Source: Cellulomonas sp. 73-92
Lineage (GTDB): Bacteria; Actinomycetota; Actinomycetes; Actinomycetales; Cellulomonadaceae
Assembly (NCBI RefSeq): GCF_001898175.1
Contig: NZ_MKTH01000018.1
Location: forward strand, 1 to 64,000
Reading direction: 5' to 3'
DNA length: 64,000 nucleotides
In this document: one piece after another, positions 41,944 through 49,930 of the stretch
Layout: each line of letters starts with the position of its first letter
Numbering within the stretch: the stretch's first letter is position 1
Position numbers and translations under genes: made by a program
Notes under the pieces: model-generated
Told to the model about the DNA's origin: nothing
The model's database searches: none
Seen by the model: only the letters and a program-made list of their open reading frames with translations

Positions 41944-43743
41944 TCATCGCCGACCCCGTCCGAACAGCCGGCGCCACAGCCCGCCCGGGCCGGGCCCGCC
42001 GTCGCGCCCACCGCCGGCGCCCCGCAGCACGGTGGCGGCGCCCCGCCGTGGCGTCTCGGCCGCCGGGCGCGCGCTCCGCTCGTCGTGCGCCGCCACCTCG
42101 ACGGCGTGCGCGGCGGCCCGCAGCGCGTCGCCGCCCGCGATCGCGCCGTGCGCGTGGAGCAGCGCGGTGTAGCGCGCCGCCTCCGCACCCAGCACCAGCC
42201 GCACCCGCTCGTCGAGCCGCTCCCGCGCCAGGGTGGTGAGCCGCCGCACGGCGTCGTCGCCGAACACGGCCTCGAGGAGCTTCTGCGCCACGACCGCGGT
42301 GCCGCCGGCGATCCCGACCTCGACGCCCGTCAGGCCGCCCGTCGACGCGAACGCCACGACCATGAGCGCCACGCCCGCCGCGTTGACCCCGAAGGACAGG
42401 TAGCGCGCCGTGCCGCGCCGGGAGGCCCCTTGCTCCCGGACGAGCTCGAGGACGTCGCCCTGCCACCCGCGCACCTGCTCGGCGGCGCCCGCGCGCAGCC
42501 CGGCGGACGACCGCGCGAGGTCCGCGCCGACCACGAGCGGCCCGCCGGCGGGGTCCGTGCGCCACGCCGCGTGGGTCCGCTCCGCGGCCTCGTCGGCCGC
42601 GTCGAGCAGCACCCCCTCCAGTCCCGAGGCGATCGCCTGCTCCACGCGCGGCTGGGCCGGCCGGCCACGGACCAGGTCGGTGAGCCGGTCCCGCAGCCGG
42701 CCCACGCCCTGCTCGATCGACCGGAACAGCTCCCCGGTGCCGACGAGCTCCTGCCACCGTGACAGCACCTCGCCCCGCAGCATGGCGCCGTCCGAGGTGA
42801 CGGCCTCGACGCGCGCCACCGCCTCGGCGTAGCGCCGCTCCACGACGCGCCGCAACCGCTCGTCGGCCACCACCTGCTCGTCGGCGGCGCGCGCGAGCGC
42901 GAGCCCCCGCCGCACCAGGTCCTCCACCACGCCGTCCCGGGTCGCCTGCGCCACCGCCCGGCGCGCGGGCGCATCCGCGCCGAGCTCGGACAGCCACCGG
43001 GCGATCGGGCCGACGACCTCCTCCGGCAGCAGGCCCTCGGCCAGCTCGGTCTCGGGCAGGACGAACAGCGGCGCCCCGGCCAGGTCGTTGCCGTCCATCA
43101 GGCGGCGCAGGTCGTCGACGACCGCCTCCGCGCCCCGGTCGACCCGGTCGACGACGAGCGCCACCTGGGCGTGCCGCAGGGCCGCCCCGCGCAGGAGCGC
43201 CCACGGCACCGCATCGGCGTAGCGGGCGGCGGTCGTGACGAACAGCCAGAGGTCGGCCGCCGCCAGCAGGCGCTCCGCCAGGGCTCGGTTCGCCTCCTCG
43301 ACCGAGTCGATGTCCGGGGCGTCGAGCAGCGCCAACCCGGGCGGCAGGGCCGCCGAGGCGACGAGCCGCACGCCGGAGGGCAGCGACGCCGCGCCCTGCC
43401 CGCCGTACCACGGCCCGTCCTGCGGGTGGTGCACGAGGACCGGGGACCGGGTCGTCGGCCGCAGCACGCCCGGCGCCGAGACCTCCTCGCCGAGCAGGGA
43501 GTTGACGAGGGTCGACTTGCCGGCGCCGGTCGAGCCGCCGACGACGACGAGCAGCGGCGCCGCGGGCGCGGCCAGCCGCGGCAGCACGTACGCGTCGAGC
43601 TGGAAGACGGCGGCCTGGCGGTCGGCGCGCGCCGCAACGACACCGGGCGTCTGCAGCGGCAGGCGCAGCGCAGCCAGCAGCTCACGCAGCTCGTTCAGCG
43701 ACGTGACGAGGGCTGCGTCCGCCGGCCGCGCGCCCTCCGTCAT
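41944..43743 (-). CDS. Dynamin-like GTPase (GTPase pair 2, type A)
   Basis: A 599-residue large GTPase. P-loop VVVGGSTGAGKSTLVNSLLG (about 67-86), switch GVLRPTTRSPVLVH, G3 LALLDAPDIDSVEEANR and DLWLFVTTAARYADAVPW; a long helical middle follows, then a hydrophobic stretch (about 455-500, FGVNAAGVALMVVAFA) and a Gly/Arg-rich tail. It resembles bacterial dynamin-like proteins in layout and is a paralogue of the gene at 47783. The ATG at 43741-43743 sits in a 21-bp palindrome and has no ribosome-binding site. Confidence 0.78.
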   Translation of the reverse strand: MTEGARPADAALVTSLNELRELLAALRLPLQTPGVVAARADRQAAVFQLDAYVLPRLAAPAAPLLVVVGGSTGAGKSTLVNSLLGEEVSAPGVLRPTTRSPVLVHHPQDGPWYGGQGAASLPSGVRLVASAALPPGLALLDAPDIDSVEEANRALAERLLAAADLWLFVTTAARYADAVPWALLRGAALRHAQVALVVDRVDRGAEAVVDDLRRLMDGNDLAGAPLFVLPETELAEGLLPEEVVGPIARWLSELGADAPARRAVAQATRDGVVEDLVRRGLALARAADEQVVADERLRRVVERRYAEAVARVEAVTSDGAMLRGEVLSRWQELVGTGELFRSIEQGVGRLRDRLTDLVRGRPAQPRVEQAIASGLEGVLLDAADEAAERTHAAWRTDPAGGPLVVGADLARSSAGLRAGAAEQVRGWQGDVLELVREQGASRRGTARYLSFGVNAAGVALMVVAFASTGGLTGVEVGIAGGTAVVAQKLLEAVFGDDAVRRLTTLARERLDERVRLVLGAEAARYTALLHAHGAIAGGDALRAAAHAVEVAAHDERSARPAAETPRRGAATVLRGAGGGRDGGPGPGGLWRRLFGRGRR

Positions 43744-43761
43744 GGGCACAGTGTGCCCATG
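43741..43761. repeat. 21-bp palindrome over a start codon
   Basis: CATGGGCACA-G-TGTGCCCATG: perfect 10-bp arms around one base. The left arm contains the ATG of the minus-strand GTPase gene. Read on the minus strand, the first ATG opens a six-codon frame (MGTLCP) whose TGA overlaps the GTPase ATG. It could be an operator or an mRNA hairpin that hides the start. Confidence 0.6.
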
Positions 43762-43792
43762 ACCACCGAACGCCGCAGGTCAGGAGCGGACG

Positions 43793-45475
43793 TCAGTCAC
43801 GGCGCAGCTTGCGGTACGTCACGCGGTGGGGGCGCGCCGCGTCCTGGCCGAGCCGGGCCACCTTGTTCTCCTCGTACGAGGCGAAGTTCCCCTCGAACCA
43901 GTACCACCGCGCGGGGTCGTCCTCGGTGCCCTCGTAGGCCAGGATGTGCGTCGCGACACGGTCGAGGAACCACCGGTCGTGCGAGACGACGACGGCGCAG
44001 CCGGGGAACTCGAGCAGGGCGTTCTCCAGGGAGGCCAGCGTGTCCACGTCGAGGTCGTTCGTCGGCTCGTCGAGCAGCAGCAGGTTGCCGCCCTGCTTGA
44101 GCGTCAGCGCCAGGTTCAGCCGGTTGCGCTCGCCGCCGGACAGGACGCCGGCCGGCTTCTGCTGGTCCGGGCCCTTGAACCCGAACGACGCGACGTAGGC
44201 CCGCGACGGGATCTCGACGTTGCCGACCTTGATGATGTCCAGGCCGTCGGAGACGACCTCCCACAGGGTCTTCTTGGGGTCGATGCCCGCGCGGCTCTGG
44301 TCGACGTACGAGATCGAGACGGTCTCGCCGACCTTGAGGGCGCCGGCGTCCAGGGGCTCGAGCCCGACGATCGTCTTGAAGAGCGTCGTCTTGCCGACGC
44401 CGTTGGGGCCGATGACGCCGACGATGCCGTTGCGCGGCAGCGTGAACGACAGGTCCTCGATGAGCTGGCGGTCGCCGAAGCCCTTCTCGAGCTTCGTCGC
44501 CTCGAGCACCACCGAGCCGAGCCGCGGCCCCGGCGGGATCTGGATCTCCTCGAAGTCGAGCTTGCGCGTGCGGTCGGCCTCGGCGGCCATCTCCTCGTAC
44601 CGCTGGAGGCGGGCCTTGCTCTTGGCCTGCCGGCCCTTGGCGCTCTGGCGCACCCACTCCAGCTCCTCCGAGAGGCGCTTGGCGAGCTTGGCGTCCTTGC
44701 GGCCCTGGACCTCGAGGCGCTGGGCCTTCTTCTCCAGGTAGGTGGAGTAGTTGCCCTCGTACGGGTACAGGCGTCCGCGGTCGACCTCGCAGATCCACCC
44801 GGCGACGTTGTCCAGGAAGTAGCGGTCGTGGGTGACCGCCAGCACGGCGCCGTGGTAGGAGGCGAGGTGCTGCTCCAGCCACTGCACCGACTCGGCGTCG
44901 AGGTGGTTCGTCGGCTCGTCGAGCAGCAGCAGGTCGGGCTTCTCCAGCAGCAGCTTGCACAGCGCGACGCGGCGCCGCTCGCCGCCGGAGAGCACCTTGA
45001 CGTCGGTGTCCGGCGGCGGGCAGCGCAGCGCGTCCATCGCCTGCTCGAGCTGGGAGTCGAGGTCCCAGGCGTCCGCGTGGTCGATCGCCTCCTGCAGGTG
45101 GCCCATCTCGGTGAGCAGCGCGTCGTAGTCGGCGTCCGGGTCGGCCATGAGGGCGGAGATCTCGTTGAAGCGGTCGACCTTGGCCTTGATCTCGGCGACG
45201 CCCTCCTGGACGTTGCCGAGCACGGTCTTGTCGTCGTTGAGCGGGGGCTCCTGCTGCAGGATCCCGACGCTGAACCCCGGCGCGAGCCGCGCCTCGCCGT
45301 TGGAGGGCGTGTCCAGGCCCGCCATGATGCGCAGGATCGTCGACTTGCCGGCGCCGTTGGGCCCGACGACGCCGATCTTGGCGCCGGGCAGGAAGTTCAG
45401 CGAGACGTCGTCGAGGATGACCTTGTCGCCGTGCGCCTTGCGCGCCTTGTACATGGTGTAGATGAACTCAGCCAC
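43793..45475 (-). CDS. ettA: Energy-dependent translational throttle protein EttA (ABC-F)
   Basis: A 560-residue soluble ABC-F protein with two ATPase domains. Domain 1: Walker A GPNGAGKST, signature LSGGERRRVAL, Walker B LLLLDEPTNHLD. Domain 2: GPNGVGKTT, LSGGERNRLNLAL, LLLLDEPTNDLD. The N-terminus AEFIYTMYKARKAHGDK and the arm region between are EttA-type. EttA binds the ribosomal E-site and gates the first peptide bond according to the ATP/ADP ratio. The start is GTG at 45475; a TACGCT -10-like element lies about 65 bases upstream on the minus strand, so it may have its own promoter between ssb and itself. Confidence 0.95.
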   Translation of the reverse strand: MAEFIYTMYKARKAHGDKVILDDVSLNFLPGAKIGVVGPNGAGKSTILRIMAGLDTPSNGEARLAPGFSVGILQQEPPLNDDKTVLGNVQEGVAEIKAKVDRFNEISALMADPDADYDALLTEMGHLQEAIDHADAWDLDSQLEQAMDALRCPPPDTDVKVLSGGERRRVALCKLLLEKPDLLLLDEPTNHLDAESVQWLEQHLASYHGAVLAVTHDRYFLDNVAGWICEVDRGRLYPYEGNYSTYLEKKAQRLEVQGRKDAKLAKRLSEELEWVRQSAKGRQAKSKARLQRYEEMAAEADRTRKLDFEEIQIPPGPRLGSVVLEATKLEKGFGDRQLIEDLSFTLPRNGIVGVIGPNGVGKTTLFKTIVGLEPLDAGALKVGETVSISYVDQSRAGIDPKKTLWEVVSDGLDIIKVGNVEIPSRAYVASFGFKGPDQQKPAGVLSGGERNRLNLALTLKQGGNLLLLDEPTNDLDVDTLASLENALLEFPGCAVVVSHDRWFLDRVATHILAYEGTEDDPARWYWFEGNFASYEENKVARLGQDAARPHRVTYRKLRRD

Positions 45476-45549
45476 GCCTGATCGTCCGCTCCGGGGGTTC
45501 GGTGGGGGTTCGCGCGGGCCACGCCGCGCCGGTCCACCAGCGTAGGCGA

Positions 45550-46107
45550 TCAGCCGGCGAACGCCTCGGCCAGGTCCTCCTCGTCAACGTCCCGGTCCAC
45601 GTCCCGATCCACGTCCCGGTCCACGGCGAGGTCGTCCTCGTCGAGCTCGTCGTCCGGCTCGTCGTCCCCGTCCTGGTCGGCGGGGGCCTCGACGAGCGCC
45701 GAGACGTCCACGGCCGGCGCCTCGGACGGTCCGTGCGAGCCGCCGAGCGTCCGCTCGAGCCTCGTCGTGCCGAACACGAGGTCGTGGCCGAGCGCCGTCG
45801 CCTCGATGACCAGCGTCGTGTGCGTCCCCTCCGGGTTCACCCACTCCTGCGTGCGGAGCTTGCCGGTGACGACGACGGGCTCGCCCTTGCGCAGCGACTG
45901 CACGACGTTGGCGGCCACGTGCCGCCAGACCTTGACCGTGTACCACTGGGTCGGGGTGTCCTTGTACGCCTGGGTCGCGCGGTCGAAGACGCGCTGCGTG
46001 CTGCCGAGCCGGAAGGACGCGTACGGGACGCCGCCCTCCTTGCCGACCGAGAACCGGACCGACGAGCCGACGAAGCCGGTGACCGTCAGCGTGGACTGGG
46101 TGCTCAT
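45550..46107 (-). CDS. ssb: Single-stranded DNA-binding protein
   Basis: A 185-residue SSB with an N-terminal OB fold (TVTGFVGSSVRFSVGKEGG, ASFRLGSTQRVFD, QWYTVKVWRHVAANV, GEPVVVTGKL, TTLVIEATALGHDL). The C-terminal 75 residues are acidic and disordered (DGDDEPDDELDEDD), including a three-fold DVDR repeat, and end EEDLAEAFAG rather than the conserved DDDIPF-type tip that recruits repair proteins. This suggests a second, specialised SSB rather than the replication SSB. The ATG has GAGGGAGG upstream. Confidence 0.9.
   Translation of the reverse strand: MSTQSTLTVTGFVGSSVRFSVGKEGGVPYASFRLGSTQRVFDRATQAYKDTPTQWYTVKVWRHVAANVVQSLRKGEPVVVTGKLRTQEWVNPEGTHTTLVIEATALGHDLVFGTTRLERTLGGSHGPSEAPAVDVSALVEAPADQDGDDEPDDELDEDDLAVDRDVDRDVDRDVDEEDLAEAFAG
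45588..45623 (-). repeat. Three tandem 12-bp repeats in the ssb tail
   Basis: Three copies of CGTCCCGGTCCA (middle copy with one change, CGATCCA) encode three DVDR-type tetrapeptides in the acidic tail. In-frame repeats like this can gain or lose copies by slippage. Confidence 0.8.
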
Positions 46108-46123
46108 GGTGCCTCCCTCGCGT

Positions 46124-46144
46124 GGCCCCGACCGTCGCGGGGCC
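46124..46144 (-). terminator. Hairpin upstream of ssb
   Basis: GGCCCCG, 7-base loop, CGGGGCC lies 17-37 bases before the ssb ATG on the minus strand, in the 182-base gap after the upstream GTPase gene. It may terminate the GTPase transcript or fold in the ssb leader; the rest of the gap is GC-rich without clear elements. Confidence 0.35.
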
Positions 46145-46289
46145 TGTGGGTGGCACCCTTGCGGGCGGCGCGCGGGGCGCCGGCTCGGCGCGACCCGCCC
46201 GGTGCGACGTGGCACCCCGCCGTCGGGCTGTGGGCGGCTCGGACGACGGCGCCGCCGGCCCCGCGCCCGCGCGGCGCGGTCGGCGGAGG

Positions 46290-47786
46290 TCAGGCGCGCG
46301 TCGCCGCGGTCCGGGCCGCGGCGACGAGCTCGCGGGCCCGCCGGTGCTCGGCCATGACCTCCTGCGTCGGCTCGACGAGCCCGGACACGGCCACCGCCTC
46401 CACCGCGGCCCGCCCGTCGGCCGTGACGGTCGCCGCGCGGCGCCGGCCCGCACGGGCCCGCAGCCCCGCCGCCGACCACAGCGCGACCAGCGCCGCGACG
46501 ACGGCGCCCACGGCGCCGCCGACGAGCGCCCAGGACAGGGCGCCGCCACCCAGCCGGAGCCCGGTGGCCAGCCCGCCGAGCGCCAGCGCGAGGACCCCGA
46601 GCACGCCGGCCAGGACCACCAGCGCCGCGGCCCCACGCGACGGTCGCGCCGCGAGCGTCACCCGGGCCAGGGCGGCCGTGAGGGCGTCGCGCAGCTCGTC
46701 GACCCCCGCGACGCGCCTCGTCACGTCCAGGCCCCAGGCGCGCGGCAGCCCGTCGGTGGCGGTGTCCAGCCAGGACGAGCGGACCAGCCCGACCGCGTCG
46801 GCCGGGACCGCCCCGAGCTCGGGCACGCCGCCCGACCCGCCGCGCACCACGGCACCGACGGCGTCGGAGACGGCCGGCAGGCCGACCGCGTCGGTCAGCG
46901 CGTCGACGACGGGCGTCACCGCGAGCCGGGCCGGCGCCGGCTCCGCCGCACCGAGCCGGCCGCCCAGCTCGCGCGCCGCGTCGTCGACCTCGGTGCCCGC
47001 GCGCAGGGCCGCCGACGACCGCTGACCCACGACGCCCGCGAGCTCGGCCCGCACCGTGTCGATCCCCTCGCCGGTCCGGGCGGAGGCCCGGAGCACCCCG
47101 ACCCCCGGCAGCCCGTCCTCGACGAGCAGCCGCCGCAGGTCGTCGGCCAGCTCGCCGCGCACCTCCGGGGCCAGCGTGTCCAGCTGGTTGAGCACGACGA
47201 CCATGGACGCCTGGTGCCCGACGAGCCGCTGCAGGTAGCCCGTGTGCAGGGCATCGTCGGCGTACTTCTGCGGGTCGACCACCCACACGAGCAGGTCGGC
47301 GAGCGGCACCACGCGGTCGACCACCTGGCGGTGCTCGGGCGAGACCGAGTCGTGGTCGGGCAGGTCCAGCAGCACCAGACCCCGCAGCGGGGCCTGGTCG
47401 TCGGCGTCGAGCTCGCTCTCCCGCTGGATCCGGTCGTCGGGACCGACGCCCAGCCAGTCGAGCAGCGGCTCCCCGTCGGCGCCCCACACGCAGGCCGTGA
47501 CGCGCGACGTCGTCGGGCGCTTGACCCCGACCTCGGCGAACTCGAGTCCGGCGATCGCGTTGAACAGCGAGGACTTGCCGGAGCCGGTGCCCCCGGCGAG
47601 CGCCACCACGGTCTGGTCCACGCCGAGCTCGAGCCGCTCGCGCACCTGCGCGGCGGTCCGGCGGACCCGCGCCGCGACGGCGCCCGGGACCCGGGAGCCC
47701 GCGACGTCGAGCGCCTCGAGCAGCGCCTCGACCCGGCGCTGCAGGTCCGCGGTGTCGGCGCCGTGCACCGCGCCGGTGGTGGTCAC
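46290..47786 (-). CDS. Membrane GTPase, YfjP-like (GTPase pair 1, type B)
   Basis: A 498-residue GTPase related to the gene at 40281. P-loop ALAGGTGSGKSSLFNAIAG (about 63-80), switch GVKRPTTSR, G3 LLDLPDHDSV, then LLVWVVDPQKYADDALHTGYL and VVVLNQLDTLAPE. Two C-terminal membrane spans lie near 400-465 (LVVLAGVLGVLALALGGLA and WALVGGAVGAVVAALVALW). The GTG start overlaps the stop of its partner (GTGA), so both are made together. Function unknown; membrane remodelling or a stress role is possible by analogy with bacterial dynamins. Confidence 0.78.
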   Translation of the reverse strand: MTTTGAVHGADTADLQRRVEALLEALDVAGSRVPGAVAARVRRTAAQVRERLELGVDQTVVALAGGTGSGKSSLFNAIAGLEFAEVGVKRPTTSRVTACVWGADGEPLLDWLGVGPDDRIQRESELDADDQAPLRGLVLLDLPDHDSVSPEHRQVVDRVVPLADLLVWVVDPQKYADDALHTGYLQRLVGHQASMVVVLNQLDTLAPEVRGELADDLRRLLVEDGLPGVGVLRASARTGEGIDTVRAELAGVVGQRSSAALRAGTEVDDAARELGGRLGAAEPAPARLAVTPVVDALTDAVGLPAVSDAVGAVVRGGSGGVPELGAVPADAVGLVRSSWLDTATDGLPRAWGLDVTRRVAGVDELRDALTAALARVTLAARPSRGAAALVVLAGVLGVLALALGGLATGLRLGGGALSWALVGGAVGAVVAALVALWSAAGLRARAGRRRAATVTADGRAAVEAVAVSGLVEPTQEVMAEHRRARELVAAARTAATRA

Positions 47787-49507
47787 GTGAGCCCCTTGAG
47801 CACGGCCAGGCGCAGCCGCAGCCGGGAGGACGCGTCGGCCGCCAGGTCGGGGTCCGCCAGCGGGGCGCCGAACGTCGCCCGCTCCAGGTCGACCTGGGCC
47901 GCCGCGAGCGACGCCAGCTCGTCGCGCAGCGAGGCGACCGCCGCGGTGCCGGCCTCCCCGAGGAGGGCCTGCAGCAGGTCCGCCGCCTCGGACAACCCGC
48001 CGGCAGCGGCGAGCGCCACCGGTGCCAGCACGCCGTCGCCGGTGACCGCGAGCGCCTTGGCGCGGCGGCGGGCCTGGCGGCCCCGCACCGGCGGGTGCGC
48101 GGCGAGCGCCGCCGTGACGGTCCGGGTCCCCTGCGCCACCCACGCGCGGGCCGCAGCCTCCGCGGCCGAGTCGCGGTCCTGGCCGCGCGAGCCGACCGGT
48201 GTCCCGGCCAGGACGACCGACGCCCCCGCCGGCGCGTCCGGGGCGCCCAGCGCCGCCCGCAGCGCCTCCTCGGCCCGTTCCCCCGCCACGACCAGGGTCG
48301 CGGCGGCGGACCGCACCAGGTCGTCGAGCAGCGGAGCGCACGCCGCCCGGCGCCCCGCGGCCTTCCGGGCGGAGCCCCGCGGTGCGCCCGACGCGGACAG
48401 CAGGCCCGCGAGCGGCCCACCCACCGCCGTCAGCTGCGCCCACCGGGCCCGCACCGCACCGTCGGCCACGACACCCGACAGCGCGTGCGCCCTGGACCGC
48501 TCGCGCGGGGCGGCGACCGCGGTGTCGAGCGTCGCGCCGATCGCGCCGGCCGCGTCCGCCTGGCGCTGCACCGCGTCGGCCAGCTCGTCGACCCAGGACC
48601 GGAGCGCCGTCAGCGAGCCCCGCAGCGTGCGGGCGATCACCGTGCGCGCCCGGTCGGGTCCCGCGAGCATCGCCAGCCAGCGCCGGATCGGGGCGATGAC
48701 GGCCGGCGGCAACATCGCCACCTCGCGGCCCAGGTCGGGCACGACGAAGAGCGGCGAGCCCTCCAGCCCGTGCGTGCGCAGCCGGTCGAGCAGGTCGCCG
48801 CGCACCGTCGGCAGCGACTCGGTCGGCACGCGGTTGAGCACCATCGCGACCGTGGTGCTGCGCTCGACGGCGTCCTCGAGCACGCGCCAGGGCAGGGCGT
48901 CGCCGTAGCGGGCGGCCGTGGTCACGAACAGCCAGAGGTCGGCGGCCTCCATGAGGCGGTGCGCCGTCTCACGGTTGGACTCCAGCACGGAGTCGAGGTC
49001 CGGCGCGTCGAGCAGCGCGATGCCACGCGGCACGGCCTCGTCGGAGGCGACCGTCACCTCGGCGAGCACGGGGTGGTGCGCGAGCAGCTCCGCGTCGGCC
49101 GGGTTGTGCACCAGCACCGGGCGCTTGGTCGTCGGCCGCAGCACGCCGGCCGCGGTGACCTCGGCGCCGACCAGGGAGTTGACCAGCGTGGACTTCCCCG
49201 CGCCCGTGGACCCGGACAGCACGACGACGGCCGGGGCCGACAGCTCCGTCAGCCGCGGGATGAGGTGCTCCGTCAGCTGGTCGACGAGGCGCGCCCGCGA
49301 CGCGCGCGCGGACGCGACGTCGTCGAGCTCGAGCGGGAACGAGGTGTCGTCGACGTCCCGGCGCAGGTCCTTGATCGCGTCGAGGAGGGACGTCGCCGCC
49401 AGCGGCCGCTCGAGCACCGACGCCGGGTCCTCGCTCCGGTGCCGGGCATGGTCCACCGTCGCGGCTGACGGATCGGACCCACTCACGGGCTCATTGTCGT
49501 GGCGCAT
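47783..49507 (-). CDS. Dynamin-like GTPase (GTPase pair 1, type A)
   Basis: A 574-residue large GTPase paralogous to the gene at 41944. P-loop VVLSGSTGAGKSTLVNSLVG (about 96-115), GVLRPTTKRPVLVH, IALLDAPDLDSVLESNR and DLWLFVTTAARYGDALPW, followed by VLNRVPTES, where the G4 element is not a standard NKxD. A long helical region fills the rest; no strong membrane span is seen. It is the first gene of its pair, divergent from a small ORF at 49707. The ATG at 49507 lacks a good ribosome-binding site. Confidence 0.78.
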   Translation of the reverse strand: MRHDNEPVSGSDPSAATVDHARHRSEDPASVLERPLAATSLLDAIKDLRRDVDDTSFPLELDDVASARASRARLVDQLTEHLIPRLTELSAPAVVVLSGSTGAGKSTLVNSLVGAEVTAAGVLRPTTKRPVLVHNPADAELLAHHPVLAEVTVASDEAVPRGIALLDAPDLDSVLESNRETAHRLMEAADLWLFVTTAARYGDALPWRVLEDAVERSTTVAMVLNRVPTESLPTVRGDLLDRLRTHGLEGSPLFVVPDLGREVAMLPPAVIAPIRRWLAMLAGPDRARTVIARTLRGSLTALRSWVDELADAVQRQADAAGAIGATLDTAVAAPRERSRAHALSGVVADGAVRARWAQLTAVGGPLAGLLSASGAPRGSARKAAGRRAACAPLLDDLVRSAAATLVVAGERAEEALRAALGAPDAPAGASVVLAGTPVGSRGQDRDSAAEAAARAWVAQGTRTVTAALAAHPPVRGRQARRRAKALAVTGDGVLAPVALAAAGGLSEAADLLQALLGEAGTAAVASLRDELASLAAAQVDLERATFGAPLADPDLAADASSRLRLRLAVLKGLT

Positions 49508-49706
49508 GGCTGATCAGGCCAAACATGGTGCCGACGGTGTCGCGGCCCGTGATGACCGGCCGACGGAAAAAGGCGTGACGCGCGCCACAGCCAGATGGTG
49601 TGGTGGTCCCACCGCAACGAACAACCGGGCTCCTGAGATGGGCCTGGCACCGCCACGCCCACGAGGCGCAGTGCGAGACCCCAGCCATCCCACGAGGAGC
49701 ACCGTC

Positions 49707-49871
49707 ATGAACCCACAGATCGCCTTCGAGCTGGCCGTGCTCGAGCACGTCGCCCGCGTCGAGGAGACGCGTCGCGAGCTCCGGCGCCGGCGCCTTGCCC
49801 GTCGTCGACCGCGATGGCACGCCTTCTGGCGCCCGCCGTCCGGCCGCGACTCGCAGGCGCTCGCCGCCTAG
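49707..49871 (+). CDS. Small arginine-rich hypothetical protein
   Basis: A 54-residue open frame starting at ATG 49707 with GAGGAG 8 bases upstream. The first half is a likely amphipathic helix (FELAVLEHVARVEETRRELR), the middle is very basic (RRRLARRRPRWHAFW). I do not recognise a family. The good ribosome-binding site and the terminator-like hairpin at 49890-49924 after it support it as real. It is divergent from the GTPase pair. Confidence 0.5.
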   Translation: MNPQIAFELAVLEHVARVEETRRELRRRRLARRRPRWHAFWRPPSGRDSQALAA

Positions 49872-49889
49872 CAGGGCCAGGGCAGCACA

Positions 49890-49924
49890 CGGACCCGCCG
49901 CACCCGTCCGGGGCGGCGGGTCCG
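49890..49924. terminator. Hairpin between the small ORF and the rhamnosidase
   Basis: CGGACCCGCCGC and GCGGCGGGTCCG form a perfect 12-bp stem with an 11-base loop. It lies 6 bases after the rhamnosidase stop on the minus strand and 18 bases after the small plus-strand ORF, so it probably serves both. Confidence 0.65.
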
Positions 49925-49930
49925 GGTGCG

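Noticed and set aside
46122..48908. A plus-strand open frame of over 900 codons opposite the GTPase pair
   Set aside because: No domain, biased composition, and it lies antisense to two well-supported GTPase genes.
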